A program made the translations under genes and the position numbers. Below are positions 33,196-40,981 of a stretch of DNA of 64,000 bases, in pieces. The notes beneath the pieces are model-generated. The model saw only the letters and a program-made list of their open reading frames with translations, was not told where the DNA came from and did not search any database. Source of the stretch: Flavobacterium sp. ov086 (lineage in GTDB: Bacteria; Bacteroidota; Bacteroidia; Flavobacteriales; Flavobacteriaceae); contig NZ_FZNL01000005.1 in the NCBI RefSeq assembly GCF_900187965.1, forward strand, positions 62,001 to 126,000. Reading direction: 5' to 3'. The stretch's first letter is position 1, and every line of letters begins with the position of its first letter.

Positions 33196-33951
33196 ATGAA
33201 AATAGGAATAATAGGTACCGGCGCTATCGGCGGTACTATAGCAAAAAAAATGGCAGCAGCTGGTCACAGTGTAAAAGTGAATAGTTCAGGTGATATTGAT
33301 AAATTAAACGCTCGTGCTGAAGAATTAGGTGTCGTAGCTGCAACTCTAACGGATGTTGTAAAAGACGTAGATGTTATTATTTTATCAGTGCCGACAGTAG
33401 CAATTCCAACTTTGCCCAAAGATTTATTAGCAAACGTTCCGGAAAATGTAATTGTGGTTGACACCTCAAATTACTATCCTTTTCGTGATGCCGATATTGA
33501 AGAGATCAAAGACGGAAAAGTAGAAAGTGTTTGGGTGTCTGAACAACTGGGAAGACCTGTGATCAAAGCCTTCAATAATTTATTGGCGGAAACATTAGTA
33601 AATGGAGGAAAAGAATCCGGTGCTAAAGACAGAATAGCAATGGCTGTAGCCGGAGACGATATAGAGGCAAAAAAAGTAATTTCAGACTTAATCAATGATG
33701 CCGGTTATGATGCAGTTGACTCCGGGGATCTTTCTGAATCCTGGAAACATCAGCCGGGAACGCCTGCTTACTGTACAGAACTTACTGCAGAGGAATTAAA
33801 ACAGGCCCTTTGTGATGGTGTAAAAGAAGAAGCACCTTCTTTAAGAGATAAGACTATTGTTGATCTTTCTTCTCTGCCATCATATCCATCTCATTCAGAT
33901 GTAGTTGAATATAACAGAGGATTGTTTCAAAAGAATCCTAAATCTGTTTAA
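33196..33951 (+). CDS. F420-dependent-type NADP oxidoreductase
   Basis: A 251-residue protein with a Rossmann motif at the very N terminus (MKIGIIGTGAIGGTIAKKMA) and the coenzyme F420-dependent NADP oxidoreductase fold (VDVIILSVPTVAIPTLPKDL, VIVVDTSNYYPFRD, VIKAFNNLLAETL). In Bacteroidota these usually use NADPH without F420. It is induced presumably through the divergent HxlR. The substrate is unknown. Confidence 0.8.
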   Translation: MKIGIIGTGAIGGTIAKKMAAAGHSVKVNSSGDIDKLNARAEELGVVAATLTDVVKDVDVIILSVPTVAIPTLPKDLLANVPENVIVVDTSNYYPFRDADIEEIKDGKVESVWVSEQLGRPVIKAFNNLLAETLVNGGKESGAKDRIAMAVAGDDIEAKKVISDLINDAGYDAVDSGDLSESWKHQPGTPAYCTELTAEELKQALCDGVKEEAPSLRDKTIVDLSSLPSYPSHSDVVEYNRGLFQKNPKSV

Positions 33952-33990
33952 AGGAAACGGATTTAAACATCTTTTGGAATAGAGCCAAAT

Positions 33991-34026
33991 CGTTAAAACG
34001 TTTCATTATTGCCTACTTTTGTATCA
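33991..34026 (+). promoter_or_regulatory. Promoter/operator of the SDR at 34082
   Basis: It contains the -7 box TACTTTTG (34014-34021). The 36-bp block is duplicated (34 of 36) before the SDR fragment at 23211, on the minus strand. A weaker relative (CCCACTTTTGTAT) precedes the SDR at 44297. Confidence 0.55.
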
Positions 34027-34081
34027 CAATCATTACTACTAATAAGCAGAACTTTGTCCTTATAATTATTAAACTAAAATT

Positions 34082-34900
34082 ATGGCAAAGACAATTTTTA
34101 TAACAGGTGCATCCCGAGGATTCGGCAGAATTTGGGCAGAAGCATTTTTACAGCGTGGCGACAATGTTGTTGCGGCTGTTCGTAATCCTGAAACATTAAA
34201 CGAACTTACGAAAGAATTCTCATCAAATCTATTGGTAGTAAAACTTGATGTTACTGATAAAAAAGCAAGTTTTGAAGCAATTGAAACTGCAAAAAAGCAT
34301 TTCGGCAAGATAGACGTATTGATAAACAACGCGGGTTTTGGTCACATTGGAGCTGTAGAGGAACTAAAAGAGCAGGACGTCAGAGCACAGTTTGAAACTA
34401 ATGTTTTGGGTTCATTATGGACTATACAAGCAGTTTTGCCTATTATGCGTCAGCAAAATTCAGGACATATTATTCAACTTTCAAGTGCCTTGGGATTAAA
34501 TACGGTTTCATTAATGGGATTATATAGTGCATCCAAGTTTGCAGTTGAAGGCCTTGTTGAAACTTTGGCCGGCGAAGTAAGTGGATTTGGCATTAAAGTG
34601 ACCATCGTAGAACCAGGTGGTTTCTCTACAGATTTCTTCGGTACTACTTCTCTTGCATTGAGCGAATCAATACCCGCTTACGACAGTACAAGAAAAGATT
34701 TTTATGAGCATGCTAATGAGCAGGATTCCGGTAATCCGGCAGCTACAGCTGCAGCAATATTAAGTCTGGTAGATGCTGAAAATCCCCCATTAAGATTGTT
34801 ATTGGGCAAAACGGCTTACCCTTGGACAAAATATACTTACGAAGAACGCCTGAAAACATGGGAATCATGGCAGGATGTTTCTGTAGCAGCACACGGTTAA
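34082..34900 (+). CDS. short-chain dehydrogenase/reductase (SDR)
   Basis: A 272-residue SDR with TGASRGFG (7-14), NNAGFGH, QLSSALG and YSASKFAVEG. It is of the oxidoreductase group with the Gly-Phe-Gly cofactor loop. It is followed 60 bp later by an AraC regulator on the same strand, and a truncated duplicate of its start exists at 23211. It is probably an NADPH-dependent carbonyl reductase; the substrate is unknown. Confidence 0.85.
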   Translation: MAKTIFITGASRGFGRIWAEAFLQRGDNVVAAVRNPETLNELTKEFSSNLLVVKLDVTDKKASFEAIETAKKHFGKIDVLINNAGFGHIGAVEELKEQDVRAQFETNVLGSLWTIQAVLPIMRQQNSGHIIQLSSALGLNTVSLMGLYSASKFAVEGLVETLAGEVSGFGIKVTIVEPGGFSTDFFGTTSLALSESIPAYDSTRKDFYEHANEQDSGNPAATAAAILSLVDAENPPLRLLLGKTAYPWTKYTYEERLKTWESWQDVSVAAHG

Positions 34901-34960
34901 TAGAAGTTTAAATCATCAGAATCTGGATTTTCCGGGTTCTGTTTTTAACATTGACAACAG

Positions 34961-35857
34961 ATGATTCATTTCAAAAAAATCAGCGATCTTCATGAAGCTC
35001 TTGGTATAAAACCTCCGGAAAGTCCACTTTTTAGTGCGGCTTATGGTGAACGTGGCAAATGTGACGCTAATACTATTCTTGAATTTTCTTCAGACTTTTA
35101 CATCATCGGATTTAAAAAATTAAAATCCGGCAGCATGCATTACGGAAAAACAAAATACGACCATGATCTTGGTTCAATGTCGTTTGTAAAGCCCCTACAG
35201 AAAGTGGTTTTTAAAAATGTTCAACTAGAAGAAAAGGGATTTCTAATTATTATTCATGAAGATTTTTTACCGGGAACAGTCCTTTATAACGAAATCAGGA
35301 AATATGGTTATTTTGATTATGAGGTTAATGAGGCATTGCACCTTTCGCCAACAGAAGAGGATATCATCTGGAATTTGTATTTCAGCATTGAAAAAGAATA
35401 CCATAATAATACTGACGAACTAAGTAAAGCTATTATTGTAAGTCATCTGGATTCGATGCTTAAATATGCACAACGCTTTTACAAAAGACAGTTTATTAAC
35501 CGTAAAGAACTAACCGGTTCTACAGTCACAAAGTTTAATGCTTTGCTGGCTGCTAATTTTGAAGAAAGAAAAACAAGAAACATGGGATTGCCAACGGTAT
35601 CTCTGATGGCAGAGAAGCTAAATATATCTTCCCGCTATTTAACCGATTTACTGAAGCAAGAAACAGGAAAGACGGCTTTAGAGCTAATTCATCTTTTTTT
35701 GATCGGTGAGGCAAAAAATTTATTGACCGAAGGGGAACTGAATATCTCTGAAATTTCGCACTTACTTGGTTTTGAAAATACAACCTACTTTTCACGGCTG
35801 TTTAAAAAAGAAGTAGGCAGCACACCAAATGAATTTAGAGGAAACAGATTAAATTAA
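34961..35857 (+). CDS. AraC-family transcriptional regulator
   Basis: A 298-residue AraC protein. The N-terminal domain has EFSSDFYIIGFKKLKSGSMH, YGKTKYDHDLGSMSFVKP and NEALHLSPTEED. The C-terminal HTH has MAEKLNISSRYLTDLLKQET and SEISHLLGFENTTYFSRLFK. It is a close paralogue of the AraC at 42959, and each is near an SDR gene. It is probably the regulator of the adjacent SDR. Confidence 0.85.
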   Translation: MIHFKKISDLHEALGIKPPESPLFSAAYGERGKCDANTILEFSSDFYIIGFKKLKSGSMHYGKTKYDHDLGSMSFVKPLQKVVFKNVQLEEKGFLIIIHEDFLPGTVLYNEIRKYGYFDYEVNEALHLSPTEEDIIWNLYFSIEKEYHNNTDELSKAIIVSHLDSMLKYAQRFYKRQFINRKELTGSTVTKFNALLAANFEERKTRNMGLPTVSLMAEKLNISSRYLTDLLKQETGKTALELIHLFLIGEAKNLLTEGELNISEISHLLGFENTTYFSRLFKKEVGSTPNEFRGNRLN

Positions 35858-35949
35858 TAGGTGTAAAATTTCTGTAATTTCATCTTAAAACCAGGGCCAT
35901 ACAATCAAACAGCGTCAATAATGATATTTGGAAATTAACATATAAAAAA

Positions 35950-36123
35950 ATGAAACGTACAGCAAGAGCATATTGGTCAGGGACTATAAAAGAAGGTAAC
36001 GGTGAATTGACGCCCCAAAGTGAGGTCTTAAACAAAACGAAGTTCAGTTTTAAAACTCGTATTTCTGAAGACGAAAAAGACACAAATCCTGAAGAATTGT
36101 TAGCAGCAGCACATGCAGGTTGT
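35950..36123 (+). pseudogene. OsmC-family peroxiredoxin-like N-terminal fragment
   Basis: The first 58 codons of an OsmC/Ohr-type protein: TARAYWSGTIKEGNGELTPQ, FSFKTRISEDEKDTNPEELL, AAAHAGC with the first active Cys. The coding homology ends right after that Cys, where the sequence passes into the tail of an SDR in another frame. About 60% of the gene, including the second Cys, is missing. The ORF runs on to 36168 in non-homologous frame. Confidence 0.75.
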
Positions 36124-36125
36124 AA

Positions 36126-36311
36126 ACTGATTTTGGAGGCGGTGTTGTCCGTGATATTTCAGATTTGAATAAATACTTGGCTTCAGAAACAGCTTTAGGA
36201 AGAGTTGGTTTGCCGGATGATATTGGAAGTGTAGTAACATTTCTTTGTTCCGATGATTCTAAATGGATTAATGCCCAACGAATAGAAGTTTCCGGCGGAT
36301 TCAAAATATAA
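36126..36311 (+). pseudogene. C-terminal fragment of an SDR
   Basis: Reads TDFGGGVVRDISDLNKYLAS, ETALGRVGLPDDIGSVVTFL, CSDDSKWINAQRIEVSGG and a terminal FKI, the standard end of a classical SDR (ATDFGGG, GRVGLPDDIG, EVSGG). It starts within 3 bp of the OsmC homology break and is in a different frame, so a deletion joined two formerly separate genes. Confidence 0.8.
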
Positions 36312-36331
36312 TTGACTTTGAAATAAATTAG

Positions 36332-36366
36332 AAAAACCCATTCGACTAGCTTTGAATGGGTTTTTT
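36332..36366. terminator. Bidirectional terminator
   Basis: AAAACCCATTC (36333-36343) and GAATGGGTTTT (36354-36364) form an 11-bp stem with A and T runs on both sides. It lies between the SDR fragment and the convergent HxlR gene. Confidence 0.75.
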
Positions 36367-36370
36367 GTTA

Positions 36371-36781
36371 TCATTTTGATTTCAGGCCTTTTGTTATCTG
36401 TCTTACAAATTTGTCTTTGTCTTTTTTGGCTTCTTTAATTATCGCCTTTATATCTGCTGGCATTGTTAAATATTTGTCCGACCAAATGTAAACTTCTACA
36501 ATAATCGGTAATAAATCTATTCCTTTTGTTGTCAGTTTGTACAAATTTTTTGCCTTGCTGTCTGGATGTGCTGATTTTTCGATTATTCCGTTTTCTTCCA
36601 ATGCCTTTAGTCTTGATGCTAAAATATTGGTGGCAATGCCTTCTTCCGATTTTAAAAAGTCATTGTATGTGCTTTTCTCATTAAATATTAAATCCCTGAT
36701 AATAAGTAAAGACCATTTATCACCAAAGACATCCAATGAGCAACTCAATGGGCATTCAGACCTTTTTTTACTTGTTTCCAT
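36371..36781 (-). CDS. HxlR-family winged-helix regulator
   Basis: A 136-residue protein from ATG at 36781; a longer ORF to 36850 would run into the promoter region. Motifs: SECPLSCSLDVFGDKWSLLI, TYNDFLKSEEGIATNILASR, LEENGIIEK, YKLTTKGIDLLPIIVEVYIW. A Cys pair precedes the winged helix. It is divergent from the SDR at 36893 with the palindrome CTTGCAATTTGCAAG between them, so it is the likely repressor of the SDR/MDR/DUF4345 run. Confidence 0.85.
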   Translation of the reverse strand: METSKKRSECPLSCSLDVFGDKWSLLIIRDLIFNEKSTYNDFLKSEEGIATNILASRLKALEENGIIEKSAHPDSKAKNLYKLTTKGIDLLPIIVEVYIWSDKYLTMPADIKAIIKEAKKDKDKFVRQITKGLKSK

Positions 36782-36812
36782 AAAATAAACTAAAAATATT
36801 TTTAAATTCAAC

Positions 36813-36858
36813 TTGCATTTTGAAAGTTGTTTGTATATTTGCACTTGCAATTTGCAAG
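36813..36858 (+). promoter_or_regulatory. Promoter and operator of the SDR/MDR operon
   Basis: TTG (36813-36815) and TATATTTG (36834-36841) are 18 bp apart and fit the Bacteroidota promoter. CTTGCAATTTGCAAG (36844-36858), a perfect dyad, begins two bases after the -7 box, with an extra ACTTGCA half-site at the -33 position. This is a typical repressor arrangement. Confidence 0.6.
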
Positions 36859-36892
36859 CAAAATTACGATTTAAAATTTAAAACAAATAAAA

Positions 36893-37693
36893 ATGAGTAA
36901 GAATATTTTAATAACAGGTGCTTCTTCCGGGTTTGGTCTACTTATCGCAAACGAGCTTCACAGAAAGGGGTACAATGTAATTGGTACAAGTCGAAATCCC
37001 GAAAAAATGCAGTCGTCAGTAAAATTCAAAATGATAGCATTAGACCTTGATTCAGAGCAATCAATAAAAACTTTACCTGAAAGAATTTTCAATGAAATAG
37101 GGCAGTTGGATATTCTTATCAATAATGCTGGTTTTTTAGTATCGGGTATTGCAGAAGAGACACCCATTGAGTTAGGCAGACAACAATTGGAAACTAACTT
37201 TTGGGGAACTATCAAAGTAACAAATGCTGTACTCCCATATTTTAGAAAACAAAAATTTGGTAAAATAATAACTGTGGGTTCAATTATTGGACTCGTGTCT
37301 TTTCCTAATGCCGCTTACTATGCCGCTTCCAAACACGCATTGGAAGGTTATTTCAAAGCATTAAGATATGAATTGAATGAGTTTAATATTAGTGTTGCTA
37401 TGATTGAACCTGCTGCTTTTAAAACAAGTATTTTAGATAATTCATCAACAACTTTAAATAAAATTGAAGATTACAATACGTTAAGAAGTAAAATTGAAAA
37501 ATTCACAAACAATTTGGTAGAGCAAGCCGAAGACCCTGCAATGGTTGCGGAAAAAGTGCTTAAAGTAGTTCAGACAGATAAGCCAAAATTTAGAAACATT
37601 GTGGGTAAAGGCACTTCTGTCCTGATAAACTTGCAACATTTTGCTTATGGGATTTTAGAAAAAAATGTTCTTAAGCAATTAAACAAAGCTTAA
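36893..37693 (+). CDS. short-chain dehydrogenase/reductase (SDR)
   Basis: A 266-residue SDR: TGASSGFG (7-14), NNAGFLV, TVGSIIG and YAASKHALEG. Ser in VGSIIG and the YxxxK pair are present. It is closely related to the SDR at 44297 (same TGASSGFGL and EETPIELGRQQLETNFWG). It is first of a run with the MDR and DUF4345 genes under HxlR control. Confidence 0.85.
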   Translation: MSKNILITGASSGFGLLIANELHRKGYNVIGTSRNPEKMQSSVKFKMIALDLDSEQSIKTLPERIFNEIGQLDILINNAGFLVSGIAEETPIELGRQQLETNFWGTIKVTNAVLPYFRKQKFGKIITVGSIIGLVSFPNAAYYAASKHALEGYFKALRYELNEFNISVAMIEPAAFKTSILDNSSTTLNKIEDYNTLRSKIEKFTNNLVEQAEDPAMVAEKVLKVVQTDKPKFRNIVGKGTSVLINLQHFAYGILEKNVLKQLNKA

Positions 37694-37759
37694 AACAAAC
37701 TAGGTACCCAATAATAAATTATATAATAATAAAAGTAAAAAACTTTAAAAAATAATAAA

Positions 37760-38707
37760 ATGAAAGCAATAATTTTAAATGAAGCAGGTGGTGTTGATAA
37801 TCTAAAATTTGTAGATATAGCAAAGCCAATTATTAAAAATAATGAAGTTTTAGTAAAACCAGTTTCATTAAGTATAAACGTAATTGATTATAAAGTAAGG
37901 TCAAATAATGGAGCATTAAATTGGATTCTTGGTGCAGATAGACCAGCAATTATAGGTTGGGATTTGTCTGGGACAATAGTTGAAGTTGGTGATGCCGTAA
38001 CCGATTTCAAAATTGGTGATGCCGTTTTTGGAATGGCAAATTTCCCTGGGAAAGGAAATGCTTATGCAGAATATGTTGCAGTGCCATCTACACATTTAAC
38101 TTTAAAACCCACAAATATTTCTCATCAGGAGGCTGCATCAGCTACACTTGCGGCACTTACAGCTTACCAAGCTTTGGTAGAAAAAGCTAATGTAAAAAAA
38201 GGAGACAAAGTGTTAATTCATGCTGCATCGGGTGGTGTTGGACATTATGCAACACAAATTGCCAAGCATTTTGGAGCTTATGTAATTGGTACTTCATCAG
38301 CAAAAAACAGAGAATTTGTTTTGCAAAATGGGGTAGATGAACATATAGATTATACAACAGAAAATTTTCAAGACATAGTATCAGATGCTGATTTTGTGTT
38401 AGATACCATTGGAGGTGATACTATTTTAAAATCATTAGATGTAATAAAAGAAGGTGGGACAATTGTTTCAATTACAACTAGCAGTATGTCTGCTGAAGAA
38501 CTTGAAAAAGCAAAAGTAAAAAATGTGAATCTATCATTTTTACTTGTACAGTCATCAGGTGAAAACATGTTGAAACTTTCACAATTAATGGAAAGAGGAA
38601 TATTGAAATCACACGTTTCAAAAACTTTTTCATTTGGCGAGATGAGTGAGGCTCATTTGTATTTAGAAAAAGGTAGAACTGTTGGTAAAATTGTTGTTAA
38701 TATTTAA
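37760..38707 (+). CDS. NADP-dependent quinone oxidoreductase-like MDR enzyme
   Basis: A 315-residue medium-chain dehydrogenase/reductase lacking zinc ligands. The GroES-like N terminus (VLVKPVSLSINVIDYKVRSN) is followed by the Rossmann part (KKGDKVLIHAASGGVGHYAT). It probably reduces quinones or enones with NADPH in the cytoplasm. It is 66 bp after the SDR and 2 bp before the DUF4345 gene, so it is part of the same operon. Confidence 0.85.
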   Translation: MKAIILNEAGGVDNLKFVDIAKPIIKNNEVLVKPVSLSINVIDYKVRSNNGALNWILGADRPAIIGWDLSGTIVEVGDAVTDFKIGDAVFGMANFPGKGNAYAEYVAVPSTHLTLKPTNISHQEAASATLAALTAYQALVEKANVKKGDKVLIHAASGGVGHYATQIAKHFGAYVIGTSSAKNREFVLQNGVDEHIDYTTENFQDIVSDADFVLDTIGGDTILKSLDVIKEGGTIVSITTSSMSAEELEKAKVKNVNLSFLLVQSSGENMLKLSQLMERGILKSHVSKTFSFGEMSEAHLYLEKGRTVGKIVVNI

Positions 38708-38709
38708 GC

Positions 38710-39099
38710 ATGGAAATGAAAAATGCATTCAATATTTTAGTAATACTGGGGATTATCCCTTTGTTTTTACTAGGTGCCGTAAATGTATTTGCCCCATTAA
38801 ATACGTTTGACTTATATGGCATTAGACCATTAGGTATAATGACTTATAGTACATTTAGAGGAGCTATAGGCGGTATGCTTATTGGTGGTGGTTTAATAAT
38901 GCTTATGGGTTTAATCACCAAAAACAAGACCTGGTATCAATCTTCTTTATTGCTAATATCTGTAATACTCTCTTGCAGGATCATTAGCGTGCTATTTGAC
39001 GGTTGGACAAATGATTTATTACCAGCAGTTATAACAGAATTGTATATAATTATTGTAATGTTTTTTGCCTCAAAGCAAATAGATGCTTCAAAAAAGTAA
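38710..39099 (+). CDS. DUF4345 membrane protein
   Basis: A 129-residue protein with four hydrophobic helices and the DUF4345 pattern (YGIRPLGIMTYSTFRGAIGG, then MLIGGG). It starts 2 bp after the MDR stop. Such small membrane proteins often accompany detoxification oxidoreductases; the function is unknown. Confidence 0.7.
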   Translation: MEMKNAFNILVILGIIPLFLLGAVNVFAPLNTFDLYGIRPLGIMTYSTFRGAIGGMLIGGGLIMLMGLITKNKTWYQSSLLLISVILSCRIISVLFDGWTNDLLPAVITELYIIIVMFFASKQIDASKK

Positions 39100-39144
39100 G
39101 TTTTTGATTCAAAACAATTCTTAATCAATTACACAAAGTTTAAA

Positions 39145-39219
39145 ATGAAAAAATCGAGTCTTTTATTTCTTACATTAGTAATGCTTAGTTAAGTTTTTGC
39201 TCTATCTGAAAATAACTAA
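39145..39219 (+). pseudogene. Signal-peptide remnant with in-frame stop
   Basis: Reads MKKSSLLFLTLVMLS, stop, VFALSENN, stop. It looks like the start of an exported protein gene destroyed by a nonsense change and truncation. It may also be chance. Confidence 0.3.
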
Positions 39220-39272
39220 ATAGGCATAAAATCTATTTTACTTAATGGCTAGCACTAAAACGATGCTATATG

Positions 39273-39310
39273 ATATAAAAACCGTTGAAGTTTATCAACG
39301 GTTTTTATAT
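39273..39310. terminator. Bidirectional terminator
   Basis: A perfect 16-bp stem (ATATAAAAACCGTTGA with TCAACGGTTTTTATAT) around AGTTTA. It ends the minus-strand NTF2-like gene at 39318 and can also stop plus-strand transcripts. Its core is repeated in the terminator at 39839. Confidence 0.8.
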
Positions 39311-39317
39311 TTGTGAT

Positions 39318-39746
39318 TTATTCGGCGAAGTTTGCACCGCTCATTGCTTTTTGAAAAGCTTGTGGATTCCAGTATTCACGATAGTTTACAATTAGCCCGT
39401 CACGAAAGGTTACAAAAGTAGCATAGCTCATTTCATATTGATTCCCATTGCCAATTACTTTACCTGAAGCACTCCATTCTGCAATAGCAACATTTGGGTC
39501 ATCAGTACCGTAGATTTTCAAAGTTGGAATAGATTTTACATCTATATAACTAGGATAATCTTTCAAATAAGCATACAGTGCAGCACGACCTTCAAATCTT
39601 GATTGAGATGCTTCTGGAGCAAAAGGAAATTCGGCAACTACATCCTCAGCACAAAGTTCTGACCAGCCTTTCATGTCTTTGGCTAAAAATGTATCTAAAC
39701 TATTACGAAGAAGTTGAGTTGCTGAGGTATTTTTTGAATTTTCCAT
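39318..39746 (-). CDS. NTF2-like/SnoaL-type protein
   Basis: A 142-residue protein: LRNSLDTFLAKDMKGWSELC, AEDVVAEFPFAPEASQSRFE, GRAALYAYLKDYP, WSASGKVIGNGNQYEMSYAT, IVNYREYWNPQAF. This is the ketosteroid-isomerase-like NTF2 pattern. It is cytoplasmic, with an unknown ligand. Next to it on the same strand is a Crp/Fnr regulator, separated by a terminator. Confidence 0.75.
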   Translation of the reverse strand: MENSKNTSATQLLRNSLDTFLAKDMKGWSELCAEDVVAEFPFAPEASQSRFEGRAALYAYLKDYPSYIDVKSIPTLKIYGTDDPNVAIAEWSASGKVIGNGNQYEMSYATFVTFRDGLIVNYREYWNPQAFQKAMSGANFAE

Positions 39747-39838
39747 TTTTTTATTTAAATTTTAATGTTATTTTTTTATCATTTTGATAGGGCAAAGTTG
39801 CATTAGAAGTACACCTCGAAACAATGAGATATGATAAA

Positions 39839-39868
39839 AAAAACCGTTGACATTTGTCAACGGTTTTT
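39839..39868 (-). terminator. Terminator of the Crp/Fnr gene
   Basis: AAAAACCGTTGAC, loop ATTT, GTCAACGGTTTTT: a perfect 13-bp stem with A/T runs on both sides, 24 bp beyond the stop at 39893. Confidence 0.8.
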
Positions 39869-39892
39869 ATGAACTCAAATTTAAAAGATAAG

Positions 39893-40474
39893 TTATTTTG
39901 TTCCTTGTTTCCTAATTCGGCTCAATGTTTCTTTGGTAATACCTAAAAAAGAGGCAATGATGTGTTGCGGAAAGCGCTGGATAAATTGTGGGTGGTTGCT
40001 GGCAAACTCTTCATAACGTTTTTCTGCCGTGTTGCTAATAGTAGAATTTAACCTTCGTTGGTTAGCAATGGCATTTCTTTCATCCATTAAATAGATCATT
40101 TGCGCCATAGCAGGTATTTTCTCCATTAAATCAAGCATTTCAGCTCTTGTAATAATGAGAAGTTCGGTATCTTCCCAAGCATCAATATTATATTTGGATG
40201 GAGTTAGCATCGTTGAGCTTTCGCGATCGTTTGCCCAATAATTTTCAATTAACAGATGTACAATATGTTCTGCACCTTTATCATCTACACTGTATTGGCG
40301 CATAGCACCTTTTACAATAAAGCCAGCATATTTGCATACATCGCCTTCTTGTAAAAAGTATTGTTTTTTTCGTAGCTTCTTAGGTTGAAAAGTTGCAACA
40401 ATTAAGGCTTGCTCTTCACTTGTTAGCGGTAAGTTTGCATATTGGCGGATATAGGCTATTAATTTTTCGTGCAT
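39893..40474 (-). CDS. Crp/Fnr-family transcriptional regulator
   Basis: A 193-residue protein with an N-terminal cyclic-nucleotide-binding-like beta roll (KKQYFLQEGDVCKYAGFIVK) and a C-terminal HTH (FPQHIIASFLGITKETLSRI). It is of the short Bacteroidota type without FeS ligands. It is followed on the same strand by the NTF2-like gene at 39318. Its paralogue at 42031 flanks the other side of the MBL/NTF2 pair. Confidence 0.85.
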   Translation of the reverse strand: MHEKLIAYIRQYANLPLTSEEQALIVATFQPKKLRKKQYFLQEGDVCKYAGFIVKGAMRQYSVDDKGAEHIVHLLIENYWANDRESSTMLTPSKYNIDAWEDTELLIITRAEMLDLMEKIPAMAQMIYLMDERNAIANQRRLNSTISNTAEKRYEEFASNHPQFIQRFPQHIIASFLGITKETLSRIRKQGTK

Positions 40475-40519
40475 TAGTTTGATGATTCATTAATACAATG
40501 CAAGATATAAAAAACAGTT

Positions 40520-40981
40520 TTATTTCAAAGCATCATTTACAGGCTGGCTATCTACAAACTGTTCGAAACTGATAATTTTACTGTTCTTCAATTTCCAAAT
40601 GTGAGCCACTCTGGCAGTGAATGATTTGCCTGTAATTTTATAGGTTCCTGTGTAAGTGCCGTATGCTACTACTTTATCATCGCTGGCAACATAATCTTCA
40701 GGAGTAAATTTATAATCAATCCATTCGCTTCCTAATCGGCTAAAGACATTTTTGGTTATATTTTCTAAACCAATATAAGTTCCTGCATACGGAAAACCTT
40801 TAGCTTCTGTCCATGAAATATCTTCGGCAACATATTTAGCCAAATTTTGACCATTTTCTTCTGAAGTTTTTCCTTCGTAAGTACTTTTAACTATTTCAAG
40901 ATTTGTCATTGTCTTTTTATTTAAAGAACAGCCTGACAATACAAAGAGTATCGTCAGGCTGTAAATGATTGATTTTACCAT
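40520..40981 (-). CDS. NTF2-like (SnoaL-type) lipoprotein
   Basis: A 153-residue lipoprotein with lipobox VLSGC (Cys18), then an NTF2-like domain (NLEIVKSTYEGKTSEENGQN, AEDISWTEAKGFPYAGTYIG, ARVAHIWKLKNSKIISFEQF). It overlaps the end of the MBL gene by 7 bp (shared ATGGTAA region), so translation is coupled. It probably acts with the MBL enzyme in the periplasm. Confidence 0.75.
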   Translation of the reverse strand: MVKSIIYSLTILFVLSGCSLNKKTMTNLEIVKSTYEGKTSEENGQNLAKYVAEDISWTEAKGFPYAGTYIGLENITKNVFSRLGSEWIDYKFTPEDYVASDDKVVAYGTYTGTYKITGKSFTARVAHIWKLKNSKIISFEQFVDSQPVNDALK

